DNA of 64,000 bases. Origin: Glebionis coronaria. Its lineage: Eukaryota; Streptophyta; Magnoliopsida; Asterales; Asteraceae. The number at the start of each line of letters is the position of its first letter. The stretch's first letter is position 1. This document shows positions 62,335 through 64,000 of the stretch, piece after piece. The notes beneath the pieces were generated by a model that was not told the origin of the DNA, made no database searches, and worked only from the letters and a program-made list of their open reading frames with translations. Where the stretch lies: positions 382,935,039 through 382,999,038 of the forward strand of contig CM046879.1 in NCBI GenBank assembly GCA_025667525.1. Direction: 5' to 3'. A program made the position numbers and the translations under genes.

Positions 62335-64000
62335 TTAAGGGTCGTCCCAGAAATAATGTTCAATATCTTTAAAGAACTTTTTCTTGTGTTGGGACGTTAA
62401 CCCTTCCTTGAGAACTCCACCCGCTAAATAGTTTGCAATGTCCGCAAACCACGGGGTGTCATCGAGATTTGGATTGATAGACATTAAGGCCTCAAGGGGA
62501 AAAGAGTCATTGATCTCTTGGTACAGATGATCCCCTTGATAAGGATCCTCAAGTCTACTTAGATGATCCGCGGCTAGGTTTTCGGCACCCTTCTTGTCAC
62601 GAATTTCGATTTTAAATTCTTGAAGGAGTAAAACCCAACGAAGAAGTCTTGGCTTAGAATCTTGCTTAGTCAACAAGTACTTCAACGCGGAATGATCGGT
62701 ATACATGATGGTGGTAGAAAGGACAAGATAGGGGCGGAATTTTTCAAAAGCATACACTACAGCTAAAAGCTCTTTTTCGGTAGTGGTGTAATGCAATTGA
62801 GCCCCCTTCATTGTCTTGCTAGCATAGTGGATTGGTTGGAAGTGTTTGTTCACTCTTTGGCCCAAAACCGCTCCAATAGCAAAGTCGCTAGTATCACACA
62901 CCAACTCAAAAGGTAGCTCCCAATTAGGGGTAACCAAGACCGGTGCCTTAGTTAGCTTATCCTTAAGAAGATTGAAGGATTCAAGACACTCTTTGGAAAA
63001 GATGAAAGGAGTATCTTTTTCCAAGAGGTGGGTCATCGGGCGAGCGATTTTAGAAAAATCTTGAATGAATCAGCGATAGAAGCCCGCATGACCGAGGAAA
63101 CTTCTCACACCCTTCACGGTTGAAGGTGGAGGCAATTTTGCAATAACATCGACTTTAGCACGGTCCACTTCAAGACCGGCTTTGGAGATTTTGTGTCCTA
63201 GCACGATGCCTTCTTTTACCATGAAATGGCATTTTTCCCAATTTAGAACAAGGTGAGTGTCTTCACACCGCTTAAGCATGCGTTCCAAATTGGCAAGGAA
63301 AGAAGAGAAAGAATCACCATAAACCGAGAAATCATCCATGAAGAATTCCATAGTTTCTTCAACCATGTCATGGAAGATATCCATCATACACCTTTGGAAA
63401 GTCCCAGGAGCATTGCATAAGCTGGAAGGCATTCTTTTGTAGGCAAATGTTCCATAAGGACAAGTGAATGTGGTTTTCTCTTGGTCTTTGGGATCGCTGG
63501 GAATTTGAAAATACCCGGAGAAACCGTTTAAAAAACAGTAATAGTCATTACCTGCTAGACGTTCAAGCATTTGGTCCATGAAAGGAAGGGAAAATGATCC
63601 TTTCTCGTAGCATCATTGAGTTTGCGATAGTCTATATAAACTCTCCACCCTGTAACGAGACGAGTAGGAATCAACTCGTTGTTTTCATTGGGAACAACGG
63701 TGATTCCACCTTTCTTAGGCACACAATGAACGGGACTAACCCACGGTGAATCCGAGATAGGATAGGTCATGCCCGCATCAAGAAGTTTGATAACCTCTTT
63801 TTTGATAACGTCATGGATCTTAGGATTCACCCTTCGTTAGCTTTGAATAGTGGGTTTAAATTCGTCCTCCATGAGAATTTTATGTGTGCATAAGTGAGGA
63901 TCAATTCCACGAATATAGGAGATCTTCCACGCAATCGCTTTCTTATGATTCTTCAACATGGCGATAAGTCGGGATTTTTCTTCTTCTTTCAGGTCCTTTG
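62335..64000 (-). pseudogene. pol: TAT-4 reverse transcriptase and RNase H, N-terminus outside window
   Basis: The polymerase reads in from the window edge with a stop near 63837, then VIKLLDAGMTYPISDSPWVS and VYIDYRKLND. A single-base loss near 63575 shifts the frame. It continues with FLNGFSGYFQIP, TFAYKRMPSSLCNAPGTFQ and the catalytic MEFFMDDFSVYG, then VKGVRSFLGHAGFYR. A TGA at 63070 replaces an Arg codon in the same frame. RNase H follows with [31 protein letters not shown] and [10 protein letters not shown], then [11 protein letters not shown]. The sequence is typical Tat/Athila-type pol. It would make cDNA and could supply enzymes in trans to TAT-1/TAT-3-like elements. Confidence 0.94.

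Larger units (their letters stand above)
57451..64000 (-). mobile_element. TAT-4: Tat/Athila-type element with pol, right part outside window
   Basis: On the minus strand the visible order is RT, RNase H, integrase, 2-kb 3' non-coding region, polypurine tract and 3' LTR (59121 to 57451). The LTR and 3' region are related to those of TAT-3, but TAT-4 carries the enzymes that TAT-3 lacks. Gag and 5' LTR should lie to the right of the window. Several frameshifts and stops make this copy defective. Confidence 0.9.

Overview
This 64-kb window is a block of nested, mostly decayed retrotransposons from a plant nuclear genome. I see no host gene, rRNA or tRNA gene, or CRISPR array. Plant origin follows from Ty3/gypsy chromovirus and Tat/Athila-type elements with plant primer-binding sites, Ty1/copia remains, and very AT-rich LTRs. 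From memory, the gag proteins, the copia RNase H and the large extra copia ORF look most like retroelement proteins of Asteraceae (daisy family). That placement is a recalled resemblance, not a search result.

Left stack (1-27034, minus strand). TAT-2 keeps its 5' LTR (23377-27034), primer site and the first part of gag. It is cut at 22471/22472 by GYP-1, a chromovirus-like element whose 5' LTR is 19786-22471. GYP-1's wrecked interior lies at 17355-19766 and 2226-4507, and its partial 3' LTR at 692-2208. GYP-1 was entered by TAT-1 (4513-17349, target duplication CCCCT) and, in its 3' LTR, by a foldback element (1-690).

Middle stack (27037-55390). A minus-strand copia element (COP-1) has a candidate 3' LTR at 27037-28547, a large extra ORF in two pieces (28900-31425 and 51231-52706) and an RNase H end (54859-55390). 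The extra ORF is split by a plus-strand chromovirus, GYP-2 (31431-51225, target duplication ATAGT). GYP-2 is itself split between RNase H and integrase by TAT-3 (38116-46832, target duplication CTGGG).

Right end (55391-64000). A probable diverged LTR (55391-57450) is followed by TAT-4, a minus-strand Tat/Athila-type element. TAT-4 has its 3' LTR, a long 3' non-coding region, integrase, RNase H and reverse transcriptase, and it runs off the window.

TAT-1 and TAT-3 encode only gag, a retropepsin-like protease and an acidic tail of unknown function. They lack reverse transcriptase, RNase H and integrase, so they must have been moved by proteins supplied in trans. TAT-4 has the missing enzymes and shares 3' non-coding architecture with both. 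That architecture comprises two conserved stem-loops, a GGGAGG-type box and repeated polypurine-like motifs. Other points of interest are three intron-like interruptions in GYP-2 gag, an Asp-to-Asn change in its protease, arrays of a CGGAAT motif in two unrelated element types, and a near-complete 690-bp palindrome.
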